Part shown: in pieces, positions 1-6,726 of the stretch | Layout: the number at the start of each line of letters is the position of its first letter | How positions within the stretch are numbered: position 1 is the stretch's first letter | NCBI RefSeq assembly: GCF_003594915.1 | Contig: NZ_QZCS01000022.1 | Span: 1 to 32,241 of the forward strand | Reading direction: 5' to 3' | Origin: Enterobacter chuandaensis | Lineage (GTDB): Bacteria > Pseudomonadota > Gammaproteobacteria > Enterobacterales > Enterobacteriaceae | DNA: 32,241 bases | Notes under the pieces: generated by a model | Database searches by the model: none | What the model was told of the DNA's origin: nothing | Seen by the model: the letters and a program-made list of their open reading frames with translations, nothing else | Translations under genes and position numbers: made by a program

Positions 1-189
1 CTCAGGGCAACAAGTCTTTTTATAGCTCATTGCCACACAACAGAGCGATTTTTGAACAATGGCAAACGCTGGCAAACAGATGCAAATCAATGCATTACAT
101 TGCAGTAATTTTAAGTACTTTCACTTATATATTTCCTCATAATTAATCGGAAAAAAGACTAAATCCGGCAACCTAGGTAAAAAGCAAAA
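1..189. other. Left edge, no supportable gene
   Basis: Two forward frames stay open from the window edge, one to about base 118 and one to about base 146. Neither peptide resembles anything I recognise. In P4 the alpha primase/helicase gene ends in this position before crr, so its last codons may lie here, but the sequence does not prove it. The stretch becomes AT-rich just before the iterons. Confidence 0.3.
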
Positions 190-295
190 GGTGAACAGTA
201 GTGAACAGTCGGTGAACAGTTATACCCTCAACTGTTCACCCTTTATCTTTCTGTATTACTTATCTTTTTCTTTTCAGTGAACAGTAGTGAATAGT
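190..295. repeat. crr-like iteron cluster (alpha-protein binding repeats)
   Basis: Six copies of a 10-base repeat lie here: GGTGAACAGT at 190-199 and 211-220, its reverse complement ACTGTTCACC at 231-240, AGTGAACAGT at 200-209 and 276-285, and a degenerate AGTGAATAGT at 286-295. The consensus equals the type I iteron of phage P4 (GGTGAACAG followed by A or T), which the P4 alpha primase-helicase binds at ori and crr. Its position between the presumed alpha gene and sid fits crr, the cis replication region, rather than ori. This is seen in the sequence; the function is transferred from P4. Confidence 0.85.
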
Positions 296-370
296 TATAA
301 GTAAAAAAACAAACGGTGAGTAAGGTTTTCCTGAGACCTTTCTCTGGCCAGCCGGGTTTTAAGGTCTGTT

Positions 371-435
371 TGTGCCATTTTTGCCACAACGGCAATGAAT
401 CGTGTTGTTGTGTCCGGCGCGGCAGAATCTCCTCA
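371..435 (+). promoter_or_regulatory. Psid-like late promoter with Delta/Ogr box
   Basis: TGT at 371-373 and ACA at 386-388 are separated by 12 bases, within the wider dyad TTGTG...CACAA. This is the recognition pattern known for P2 Ogr and P4 Delta zinc-finger activators, which bind about 55 bases upstream of the start. A start near 435 would place the box at -55 and a plausible -10 (CAGAAT) at 423-428. There is no good -35, as expected of an activated late promoter. It would drive sid, delta and psu. Confidence 0.75.
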
Positions 436-460
436 GATTGAAACGAAGAGGAGACCCGAC

Positions 461-1198
461 ATGACTCAGACCGCTGTTATTCCCGACTACCTTAAACCCG
501 CAATAGAAAGTCTTGAGACGGCCAGAGAAGCGCATCTCACCAGTGCCCGACGCATGGATGAAACCACGGCGGCCATCAGCCAGGTGAAAGCACAAAAAAA
601 GGAACTGGAGCAGGAAAATGACAATGATTGCGGTGCATGGCGCACCGCCTTTCGTGCCGGTGGTGCTGTCATTACTGACGAGCTGAAACAACGCCATCTG
701 GCACGCGTGGCACGGCGGGAACTGGCGCAGGAATGTGACAATATGGCTGAGGTTCTGTCTTTTGAACTGGACAGCCTTAAAGGAGTGTGTGGCCGGACGG
801 CCAGAGCGTATCGTCAGGCACATCACAGCGTCCTCAGCCAGTACGCAGAGCATGAGCTAAATGCTGCCCTGCGTGATACCTGTAGCGCGCTGGTCAGGGC
901 AATGAAACTTAACATACTGGTTCTGAATAACCCGCTTGCCAATACCACCGGGCATCAGGGATATATCCAGCCAGAGCAGGCCGTTATGCAGCAGGTGAAA
1001 GCGTGGCTTGAACAAGCCGTGAAAGGCTGCAATATCCGTCTGTCCGATGAACCGGTGCTGTTTAAAACAGGGCTCTCATCCTCCACGCTGCCACATATGG
1101 AGCATGATGTTGCGGTCACGCCCGGCCAGCGTCAGGTATGGTTTGAGAAAATGAAAAAACGTGAGTCTGACCTTAAGGCTCGGGGGTTACTGTCATGA
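461..1198 (+). CDS. sid: Sid, satellite capsid size determination protein
   Basis: This 245-residue protein matches P4 Sid (244 residues) over its length, including the internal segment ENPLANTTGHQGY-like (here NNPLANTTGHQGY), the ELKQRH segment and the C-terminal LKARGLLS. Sid forms an external scaffold on the helper's procapsid and forces assembly of small heads that fit only the satellite genome. The start at 461 is preceded by AAGAGGAGAC, a strong ribosome site; the frame stays open a further 22 codons upstream but those do not match Sid. The gene is mostly helical and charged, as in the family. It is first in the late operon and overlaps delta by four bases (ATGA), indicating coupled translation. 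No truncation is visible. Confidence 0.95.
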   Translation: MTQTAVIPDYLKPAIESLETAREAHLTSARRMDETTAAISQVKAQKKELEQENDNDCGAWRTAFRAGGAVITDELKQRHLARVARRELAQECDNMAEVLSFELDSLKGVCGRTARAYRQAHHSVLSQYAEHELNAALRDTCSALVRAMKLNILVLNNPLANTTGHQGYIQPEQAVMQQVKAWLEQAVKGCNIRLSDEPVLFKTGLSSSTLPHMEHDVAVTPGQRQVWFEKMKKRESDLKARGLLS

Positions 1199-1440
1199 TG
1201 CGCTGCCCTTTCTGCCGCACAGCGGCACACGTTCGCACCAGCCGCTATATGTCTGAAAGCGTCAAAGAGAGTTACCTGCAGTGCCAGAATGTACACTGCT
1301 CGGCGACATTTAAAACGCATGAGTCGATTTTTGAAGTGATACGCTCGCCGGTCGTCGATGAGAAACCCGCGCCGGTGCCGACAGCCCCCGTGGCACCCCG
1401 TCGGGTAAAAGGCTGCTACAGCTCGCCGTTCCGCCATTAA
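1195..1440 (+). CDS. Delta/Ogr-family late transcription activator
   Basis: This 81-residue zinc-finger protein belongs to the Ogr/Delta family. It has CPFC near the N-terminus (residues 4-7) and a second cysteine pair in CQNVHC, which together hold one zinc ion. The family activates late promoters of P2 helpers and P4 satellites through contact with the RNA polymerase alpha subunit. P4 Delta itself is a tandem duplication of 166 residues, whereas the single-domain form seen here is like that of retronphage phiR73. The first ATG overlaps the sid stop codon; a second ATG follows directly, so the start could be one codon later. A matching TGT-N12-ACA site lies upstream of sid, so autoregulation of the operon is likely. 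Confidence 0.93.
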   Translation: MMRCPFCRTAAHVRTSRYMSESVKESYLQCQNVHCSATFKTHESIFEVIRSPVVDEKPAPVPTAPVAPRRVKGCYSSPFRH

Positions 1441-1456
1441 TCAGGAGAGACAACCC

Positions 1457-2023
1457 GTGACCACTCTGACATTACAGCAGGCTTTTGAAGCCTGCCAGAC
1501 GAACAAAACCGCGTGGCTGAACCGTAAAACCGAACTGGCCGCCGCAGAGCAGGAATATCAGGAATTATTGCTGGGTGACAATGCATCAGGTTCCCGCAGA
1601 TTACAGTCGCTGCGTGACCTGATTGACGTAAAAAAATGGGAGGTTAATCAGGCTGCCAGTCGCTACATCTTCTCGCATGAGGAAGTGCAGCGCATCAGCA
1701 TCCGTAACCGGCTGCATGATTTTATGCAGCAGAACGGCGCAGAGCTGACCGCCGCACTGGCACCGGAGCTAATGGGGATTAAAAACCAGCCCGCGATGAT
1801 AAAAAATCGCGCGATTGACCGTTCAGTCTCTTACCTGAGAGAAGCTCTTTCCGTCTGGCTGACCGCTGGAAATGACATTAATTATTCTGCACAGGACAGC
1901 GATATTTTAACAGCTATCGGATACAGGCCTGACGCACCTTCGCGGGATGATAATCGTGAAAAATTCACCCCTGCACAGAACATGATTTACGCCCGTCGAC
2001 GCGCCGGACTGGCCGCGCAGTAG
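1457..2023 (+). CDS. psu: Psu, polarity suppression and capsid decoration protein
   Basis: This 188-residue protein aligns with P4 Psu (190 residues), for example in the NDFMQQ-like stretch (HDFMQQNGAEL here), APELMG, NYSAQDSDILT and EKFTPAQNMI. Psu inhibits the Rho termination factor by interfering with its ATPase and translocation, relieving polarity in the late operon. It also decorates and stabilises P4 capsids. The start is GTG at 1457, preceded by AGGAGAG with normal spacing; no ATG start fits the homology. It closes the late operon and is followed by a terminator-like hairpin and the cos region. The gene is complete. Confidence 0.94.
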   Translation: MTTLTLQQAFEACQTNKTAWLNRKTELAAAEQEYQELLLGDNASGSRRLQSLRDLIDVKKWEVNQAASRYIFSHEEVQRISIRNRLHDFMQQNGAELTAALAPELMGIKNQPAMIKNRAIDRSVSYLREALSVWLTAGNDINYSAQDSDILTAIGYRPDAPSRDDNREKFTPAQNMIYARRRAGLAAQ

Positions 2024-2069
2024 TCTGTCAAAAAATCCCTGTAAATCCCGTCATTTTTCCCGAATTTAG

Positions 2070-2096
2070 CCATGCATCCCTAAGGTGCATGGTTTT
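2070..2096 (+). terminator. Terminator-like hairpin after psu
   Basis: CCATGCA (2070-2076) pairs with TGCATGG (2086-2092) around a nine-base loop, and TTTT follows. The stem is only seven pairs, so termination may be moderate. It ends the sid-delta-psu operon before the cos region. Confidence 0.6.
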
Positions 2097-2196
2097 GCAT
2101 GCGTTTTCCCGACCCGGCACTCCCTGCCAGCGCCAGTTGCGGCGCGGCCTGAGGCCACCTTTGCACCTGCATTAAAAGCGGTCCCTTAAGCGGGCA

Positions 2197-2215
2197 GGCG
2201 TGGCGGGGAGAGCAT
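2197..2215 (+). other. cos site (P2/P4-type cohesive end sequence)
   Basis: GGCGTGGCGGGGAGAGCAT differs at three of 19 positions from the P2/P4 cohesive end as I remember it (GGCGAGGCGGGGAAAGCAC). The similarity continues downstream as TGCGCGCT and a GT-rich then AT-rich stretch. It sits just beyond psu, exactly where cos lies on the P4 map. This would let the helper's terminase package the satellite. The remaining non-coding sequence of the 338-base gap between psu and the cargo gene is GC-rich up to about 2240 and AT-rich after about 2293. Confidence 0.82.
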
Positions 2216-2273
2216 TGCGCGCTTGCTGTTGGTGATTTATTTTATATCTTTGATGGCGCAACAGCAGTGATGG

Positions 2274-2292
2274 CACCTCAAGCGTTGAGGTG
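2274..2292. repeat. Perfect inverted repeat at the cos/cargo boundary
   Basis: CACCTCAA and TTGAGGTG form a perfect eight-base inverted repeat around GCG. No T-run follows on either strand, so it is not an obvious terminator. It lies 59 bases past the cos core, within the extent of the P4 cos region, and marks the point where base composition shifts to AT-rich cargo. It may be a terminase-recognition feature or an operator. Confidence 0.6.
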
Positions 2293-2361
2293 TGAAATTA
2301 TAATGATATTGATTTTTAATTGAGCTGATATAAATAATACTATTAAAGGGATTAACGAAAT
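2293..2361 (+). promoter_or_regulatory. AT-rich leader and possible promoter of the cargo gene
   Basis: A consensus -10 hexamer, TATAAT, lies at 2299-2304 but without a convincing -35. An alternative is TTGATT at 2309-2314 with an AT-rich -10 near 2331-2337. AAAGGG at 2345-2350 serves as a ribosome site for the ATG at 2362. The exact promoter cannot be decided by eye. Confidence 0.35.
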
Positions 2362-3750
2362 ATGAAAAACATTAAATATTATAGAGAGAGTGTTGATGAA
2401 CACCGTAAGGGGGTAATAAGAGTTGATGGAGAAGATTATCCAGCGGACTTGAAAATAACGCAATCAAATATAGAAATACGTTTTTTCGATTTTAGTCACA
2501 AAATTAATCGTGATTTTTCTGGGATTCTTTCTCTCAAAACTGCAGTTTTCAATGGAGGAGGGGACTTTTTTCGTCTTTTTGGTATGGAATTAAATGAAAG
2601 CTCTTTTCGGTTTATAGATCCATCTAGTAGCTTTAACGATTATACCTATTCAGTAAGTGGTTTTTTATATTCGAGGGCGGACTTAAATGATATTGATATG
2701 TATCAAGGTTTGAGTTTTTATTCAAATGGAATTAATAATTGGTTTGGGAATACTGAGAAATTAAATAAAATAATAAACCAAGCTCTTGTGAATAAAATGC
2801 CTGAGCAGGAAGATTTGGTTGAATTTGAGAGAAGCATTAAAGATGTCGGTAGAGTAGGTGGATATTATGGGTATAGATATGGTGGTTTAGATGGTTTGCA
2901 TACTGTAGGTATGTCAGTTACTCCACACATATCATTGCATCTTGAAAATAAAGTGGACTTAAACGGATTGCTTGAGAGATATACTGATCTCTATATGCTA
3001 ATGAGGTTTATAATTGGGCGACAACTCGATTTTACGGATGTAAAGGTACGTACGAGTGAAAACATCAGGCACAGAGATATTAGCCTTTACTTTCCAGAAA
3101 GAAACAGTAACAGCAGTGAATTGCATAACTCGATGTCTCTTGTCTACTCTTCACTGTATAATGATGGTTCTGAAAAAAAATTCCCACTTCAAATATTTGA
3201 TAACTATTTTTGTGGCAAAGAAAATGAAATCAATTTGTTGCTTAAGAAGTTTATTAATTATTCTCTTATAGATAGTGATGAAGAGAAGTTTTTAGGTTTT
3301 TATCGAATAATTGAAAGAGCTACATTTAAACAGTCTTATTATGTTGATAAAGATAAGTTGTCGGTATTGCTTGACCGTTCGAGAAGTATACTCCAAAGAT
3401 CATTTCCCGGCTCATCAATTAGTAAGTTCAAAAGAGCAGTAATAAGAGCAAATGGTAGCAAGGAAAGTACTGAGACTTGTATTCGGCATTATATAAAAGA
3501 ACTGCCTGAAGAGTTTGTGATTGCTTTGGGTCTGGATGAAATAAAGGTAGATGATTTGTGTAGAATTAGAAATAATATAATTCATCAGCCATTTTTTTCT
3601 GTGTCTGTTTCTAAACTGCATGACTGTATGGTTATATCAAAAATATTATCGCTTGTTATACTTATGGAAAGGTTAGGTATACCGTATAGTTTGATTGAAG
3701 AAGTGGCTAACTTGAATGGCTGGAAAGAAGGTATATCATACTCAATCTGA
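2362..3750 (+). CDS. ApeA-like HEPN protein, probable anti-phage effector
   Basis: This 462-residue protein has the layout of the ApeA group: an N-terminal beta-rich domain (about 15-290, beginning with the GVIRVDGEDYPADL pattern), then a helical C-terminal HEPN domain (about 300-455). The HEPN domain carries the RNase-type R-x4-H motif as RNNIIH, with R403 and H408. HEPN proteins of this kind are metal-independent ribonucleases that often cause abortive infection; ApeA is a single-gene phage defence system. The gene is strongly AT-rich, unlike its neighbours, a sign of independent acquisition. It lies alone between cos and int, with its own leader and a bidirectional terminator. Family assignment is by motif and layout, not by a profile search; the phages it acts on are unknown. 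Confidence 0.78.
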   Translation: MKNIKYYRESVDEHRKGVIRVDGEDYPADLKITQSNIEIRFFDFSHKINRDFSGILSLKTAVFNGGGDFFRLFGMELNESSFRFIDPSSSFNDYTYSVSGFLYSRADLNDIDMYQGLSFYSNGINNWFGNTEKLNKIINQALVNKMPEQEDLVEFERSIKDVGRVGGYYGYRYGGLDGLHTVGMSVTPHISLHLENKVDLNGLLERYTDLYMLMRFIIGRQLDFTDVKVRTSENIRHRDISLYFPERNSNSSELHNSMSLVYSSLYNDGSEKKFPLQIFDNYFCGKENEINLLLKKFINYSLIDSDEEKFLGFYRIIERATFKQSYYVDKDKLSVLLDRSRSILQRSFPGSSISKFKRAVIRANGSKESTETCIRHYIKELPEEFVIALGLDEIKVDDLCRIRNNIIHQPFFSVSVSKLHDCMVISKILSLVILMERLGIPYSLIEEVANLNGWKEGISYSI

Positions 3751-3787
3751 GGGATATCTTGGATATTGTATGTTTCTTCAAAATTAA

Positions 3788-3817
3788 AAAACAGCAGATT
3801 TATTAATCTGCTGTTTT
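3788..3817. terminator. Bidirectional terminator between cargo gene and int
   Basis: AAAACAGCAGATT (3788-3800) pairs with AATCTGCTGTTTT (3804-3816) around a three-base loop. There is an A-run before and a T-run after, so it can end the cargo transcript on the plus strand and the int transcript on the minus strand. Confidence 0.88.
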
Positions 3818-3821
3818 TAGT

Positions 3822-5012
3822 TCATTGTTTTATTGCTATTTGCCCCCACCAAGCCATGAGTTCTTTGCGTTGAGCTAAATAGTCTGAACGGTTATATGCG
3901 CGTCTAACTTCATTTTTATCAGAATGGGCTAAAGCAGCCTCAATTACATCAGGGTTGAAACCATTTTCATTCATGGCAGTACTAGCTATAGCTCTAAGAC
4001 CATGCGCAACAAGCTTGCCACTATAACCAATTCGCTTCAATGCTGCATTTGCCGTCTGGCTATTCATCGGTTGTTTTGGGTCATTCCGACTAGGAAAAAC
4101 ATGTTCACGATGAGCACTGATTGGCTTCATCACTTCCAGAATATCTAACGCCTGAGGAGATAGTGGGACTATGTGCTCACGCTTGGCCTTCATCCTTTCT
4201 GCTGGAATAGTCCAGAGCTTTTTATCGAGATCGATCTCTGCCCATCGTGCGCCTGAAGCCTCTGAAGGGCGAACGAGCGTCAGGAGTTGCCACTCAATAA
4301 GACAGCGAGTCGGAACAGATAGATTTGACATGACTAGCGAACGCATCAGCTTAGGCAATTCTTCTGGTCGTAACGTCGGCATGTTTTGCTTTTTGGGTTT
4401 CTCAAAAGCCATACCAATACCTGACGCGGGGTTGGCATCAATCAAGCCAGTGTTAACCGCATAAATCATTATTTCGTTGATACGCTGTACCAGTCTACGA
4501 ACTGTCTCCAGCGCCCCACGAGCTTTGATCGGTTCAAGGGCTTCAACCAGTGTTCGGGCTTTGATTTGCTGGACAGGGGTCTCCCCGATAGCTGGAAATA
4601 CGTCTTTTTCCAGTGAACGCCATATATCTTTAGCGTAATCAGGGGTAACGCTTTTGCTTTTGAGCTGGAACCAGTTAGCGGCGACCGTCGAAAAAATACT
4701 GTCCAGAGCGATTTGCTGCTGTTCCTCTGCAACTTCAGCTTGAATTTGCGGGTCGATTCCGTTGGCTAATAGGGTAAGGTAATCTGCTCTTAACCCTCGG
4801 GCATCAGCAAGAGAAAGGGCAGGAAAAGCACCAAGTCCCATCATAGTCCGCTGTTTTGTTGCTGGGCGTTGATAGCGAAAGCGCCAGAGTTTCTTGCCGC
4901 TAGTTTTCACTATCAGGAAAAGCCCGTCACCATCATGCAGCGTTAGATCCTTCTCTACCGCTTTCGCGCGCAGAACTTCGGTGTTGGTTAGGGGGCGAGT
5001 TGTCCGTGCCAC
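3822..5012 (-). CDS. int: P4-type tyrosine integrase, ssrA-specific
   Basis: This 396-residue protein resembles IntA of the E. coli cryptic element CP4-57, which also uses ssrA. It has an N-terminal DUF4102 arm-binding domain (about 5-90), a core-binding domain (about 105-205) and the catalytic domain (about 215-380). Catalytic residues visible are R248 in LVRPSE, H337 and R340 in HGLR, H363 in ALAHSD, and the nucleophile Y373 in RAYNRSDY. It cuts and rejoins DNA between the element's attP and the 3' end of ssrA. The gene starts 185 bases from ssrA and reads away from it. An array of GTATAC palindromes just upstream suggests control of its promoter, by Int itself or an AlpA/Vis-type regulator. 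The gene appears intact. Confidence 0.95.
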   Translation of the reverse strand: MARTTRPLTNTEVLRAKAVEKDLTLHDGDGLFLIVKTSGKKLWRFRYQRPATKQRTMMGLGAFPALSLADARGLRADYLTLLANGIDPQIQAEVAEEQQQIALDSIFSTVAANWFQLKSKSVTPDYAKDIWRSLEKDVFPAIGETPVQQIKARTLVEALEPIKARGALETVRRLVQRINEIMIYAVNTGLIDANPASGIGMAFEKPKKQNMPTLRPEELPKLMRSLVMSNLSVPTRCLIEWQLLTLVRPSEASGARWAEIDLDKKLWTIPAERMKAKREHIVPLSPQALDILEVMKPISAHREHVFPSRNDPKQPMNSQTANAALKRIGYSGKLVAHGLRAIASTAMNENGFNPDVIEAALAHSDKNEVRRAYNRSDYLAQRKELMAWWGQIAIKQ

Positions 5013-5031
5013 TGTGGCCGCTCCTTCATGA

Positions 5032-5085
5032 ATTGGTATACGCTTTTAGGTATACATCCTACCGTATACCTAAACGTATACCAAT
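5032..5085. promoter_or_regulatory. Four-site GTATAC array upstream of int
   Basis: Four GTATAC palindromes lie at 5036-5041, 5050-5055, 5064-5069 and 5076-5081. Their flanks make two nested inverted repeats: ATTGGTATACG with CGTATACCAAT, and TTTAGGTATAC with GTATACCTAAA. They begin 20 bases upstream of the int start and lie between int and the attachment site. Candidate roles are Int arm-binding sites, sites for an excisionase/regulator of the AlpA/Vis type, or an int operator. The pattern is seen directly; the ligand is inferred. Confidence 0.7.
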
Positions 5086-5128
5086 AATCACCGGATTTAG
5101 CCGGATGTTCTCGGACAACGACAGACAC

Positions 5129-5163
5129 AAAAAAGCCCGCAGGGCTTGTGCCATGCGGGCTTT
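5129..5163 (-). terminator. Terminator downstream of ssrA
   Basis: On the minus strand AAAGCCCGCA pairs with TGCGGGCTTT around a central loop, followed by a T-run. It lies 34 bases beyond the ssrA 3' end, on the satellite side of the junction, so it may have been supplied by the element. It also separates ssrA transcription from int. Confidence 0.85.
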
Positions 5164-5196
5164 CAGGATTTCCCCGGACGTATCCGGAAGAGCAAG

Positions 5197-5560
5197 TGGT
5201 GGAGCTGGCGGGAGTTGAACCCGCGTCCGAAATTTCTACATCCTCGGTACTACATGCTTAGTTTGTCTTTACATTCGCACGCCAGCTGCGGACAGACACG
5301 CCACTAACGAACTAGCCTGATTAGTTTTAACGCTTCAACCCCAGGCAGGGCTTCCACGCGATCTCTTTTGGGTTTGACCTCTCTTTGATCCCCGTCTTAA
5401 GAGCGGAAGCTAGGGAGAGAGGGCTCAGAGCAGGTTATTAAGCTGCTAAAGCGTAGTTTTCGTCGTTTGCGACTATTTTTTTGCGGCTTTTAACGAGGCA
5501 AACCGCCCCTCGGCATGCACCTTGGGTTTCGCAAATCCCGTCGAATCCAGAATCAGCCCC
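5197..5560 (-). ncRNA. ssrA: tmRNA (transfer-messenger RNA)
   Basis: tmRNA rescues ribosomes stalled on broken messages and tags the unfinished protein for degradation, working with SmpB. The 5' end begins GGGGCTGATTCTGGATTCGAC and the 3' end finishes ...CCAGCTCCACCA, so the two ends fold into the alanine tRNA-like domain with encoded CCA. The tag reading frame lies at 5438-5470 on the minus strand and encodes ANDENYALAA, the standard enterobacterial tag, starting from the GCA resume codon. At 364 bases it is close to the E. coli length. Its 3' end doubles as the satellite attachment target, and the integrated copy remains complete. smpB lies just upstream on the same strand. Confidence 0.98.
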
Positions 5561-5575
5561 AATAGTGTTGAACTA

Positions 5576-5581
5576 AGTATA
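5576..5581 (-). promoter_or_regulatory. -10 element of ssrA promoter
   Basis: TATACT reads on the minus strand 15 bases before the mature 5' end, leaving room for a short precursor that is later trimmed. No strong -35 is visible at the usual spacing. Confidence 0.5.
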
Positions 5582-5649
5582 CCAGATTTCACTTCGTGGA
5601 TACCAGCCCGGAACGCTAACTTATTGAATAGTACAATAAGTGCGCAGAA

Positions 5650-6132
5650 TCAACGTCCTGCGTTTTTCATAATGCGCGCTTTGTCGAGTTGCCACTCGCG
5701 CTCTTTCAGATTAGTACGCTTGTCGTGCTGTTTTTTACCCTTCGCGACGCCAACTTTCACTTTGCACCAGGCATTTTTCCAGTACAGCGACAGGGCGACC
5801 ACAGTGAAACCTTCACGGTTAATGCGTCCGTAGAGGGATTCAAGCTCGCGCTTGTTCAGCAGTAGTTTGCGTGTACGCGTTGGGTCACAGACGTAGTGCG
5901 ACGAGGCGACGGTCAGCGGCGTAAAGTTCGCGCCGAACAAGAAGGCTTCGCCGTCTTTCAGGATCACGTAGCTGTCGCCGATGTTGGCTTTCCCGGCGCG
6001 CAGCGATTTTACTTCCCAGCCCTGCAGCGCAAGGCCAGCTTCGAATTCTTCTTCAATAAAATACTCGTGGCGAGCACGCTTGTTGAGCGCAATGGTCGCC
6101 GAGCCTGGTTTATGTGCTTTTTTCTTCGTCAT
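5650..6132 (-). CDS. smpB: SmpB, tmRNA-binding protein
   Basis: SmpB binds the tRNA-like domain of tmRNA and takes the place of the missing anticodon arm in the empty decoding site during trans-translation. The 160-residue length and sequence match E. coli SmpB, including [21 protein letters not shown] at the start (shown in part), the [10 protein letters not shown] beta-barrel strand, and the basic C-terminal tail ending [11 protein letters not shown] that enters the mRNA channel. It precedes ssrA on the same strand, so RNA and protein partner are encoded side by side. It is divergent from ratA. Nothing unusual is seen. Confidence 0.97.
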   Translation of the reverse strand: MTKKKAHKPGSATIALNKRARHEYFIEEEFEAGLALQGWEVKSLRAGKANIGDSYVILKDGEAFLFGANFTPLTVASSHYVCDPTRTRKLLLNKRELESLYGRINREGFTVVALSLYWKNAWCKVKVGVAKGKKQHDKRTNLKEREWQLDKARIMKNAGR

Positions 6133-6249
6133 AAGTGTCGTAAAGCCGTCGGTAATCTGATTTCAAAAAGTCACCTCATTGCGTCCTGTGAGGTCTAACG
6201 CGCTATCTTAGCACGAGATGAGGCTTAGCGTTTTTTTAACAGGTGATAA

Positions 6250-6726
6250 ATGTTATTATTTGCTCGTTGTGTGACCATGGAAAATGCTATGCCTCAGATT
6301 AGCCGTACTGCGCTTGTTCCCTACAGCGCGGAACAAATGTATCAGTTAGTGAACGACGTTCAGTCTTATCCAGAGTTTATTCCGGGATGCACCGGGAGCC
6401 GCGTTCTGGAGTCTGGCCCGACGCAGATGACCGCGGCGGTGGATGTCTCCAAAGCGGGGATCAGCAAGACGTTCACCACCCGCAATACGCTGACTAACAA
6501 TCAGAGTATTTTGATGCATCTGGTGGATGGTCCTTTTAAGTCACTGATGGGGGGCTGGAAATTTACACCCCTGAGTGCAGACGCCTGCCGCATCGAGTTC
6601 CATCTGGACTTTGAATTTACCAATAAGCTGATTGAGCTGGCGTTTGGCCGCATCTTTAAAGAGCTGGCGTCGAATATGGTTCAGGCGTTCACGGCTCGCG
6701 CCAAAGAGGTTTACAGTGTCGCATAA
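6250..6726 (+). CDS. ratA: RatA, START/COQ10-domain protein
   Basis: This 158-residue protein matches E. coli RatA (YfjG) in length and sequence. It has a single Polyketide_cyc/COQ10-type START fold of the ubiquinone-binding family from about residue 15 onwards ([20 protein letters not shown]). E. coli RatA was described as a toxin that blocks 30S-50S subunit association, while the fold and eukaryotic COQ10 relatives suggest a role with ubiquinone; which applies is unsettled. AGGTG at 6241-6245 supports the start at 6250; an alternative is the methionine at 6289, where conservation begins. It overlaps the following rnfH gene by 11 bases. Confidence 0.93.
   Translation: MLLFARCVTMENAMPQISRTALVPYSAEQMYQLVNDVQSYPEFIPGCTGSRVLESGPTQMTAAVDVSKAGISKTFTTRNTLTNNQSILMHLVDGPFKSLMGGWKFTPLSADACRIEFHLDFEFTNKLIELAFGRIFKELASNMVQAFTARAKEVYSVA

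Larger units (their letters stand above)
1..5196. mobile_element. P4-like satellite prophage integrated at ssrA (one end)
   Basis: The block carries, in order, alpha-type iterons, a Delta-type late promoter, sid, delta, psu, a cos-like site, a cargo gene, and a P4-type integrase that abuts the 3' end of ssrA. This is the P4 arrangement read from the late genes through cos to int. The element continues left of the window, where alpha, the regulators and the second attachment site would be expected. I saw no second copy of the ssrA 3' end within the window. The late genes and int look intact, which argues against long decay. Cargo base composition is much more AT-rich than the flanks. Confidence 0.93.

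Noticed and set aside
190..295. Repeated 10-base words resembling a repeat array
   Set aside because: Too short and irregular, in both orientations and with no spacers of constant size, so not CRISPR; they match P4 iterons.
359..853. 164-residue open frame on the minus strand over sid
   Set aside because: It is antisense to a well-matched Sid gene, has no recognisable domain and arises from the coding bias of the real gene.
2274..2292. Hairpin as a terminator
   Set aside because: No T-run on either side; kept only as an inverted repeat.
2362..3750. Cargo gene as a P4 gop or beta homologue
   Set aside because: Location is equivalent, but the sequence shows a HEPN R-x4-H motif and ApeA-like layout, not those proteins.
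1..3800. Second copy of the ssrA 3' end (distal attachment site)
   Set aside because: None was seen by eye; it is expected left of the window beyond the rest of the satellite.
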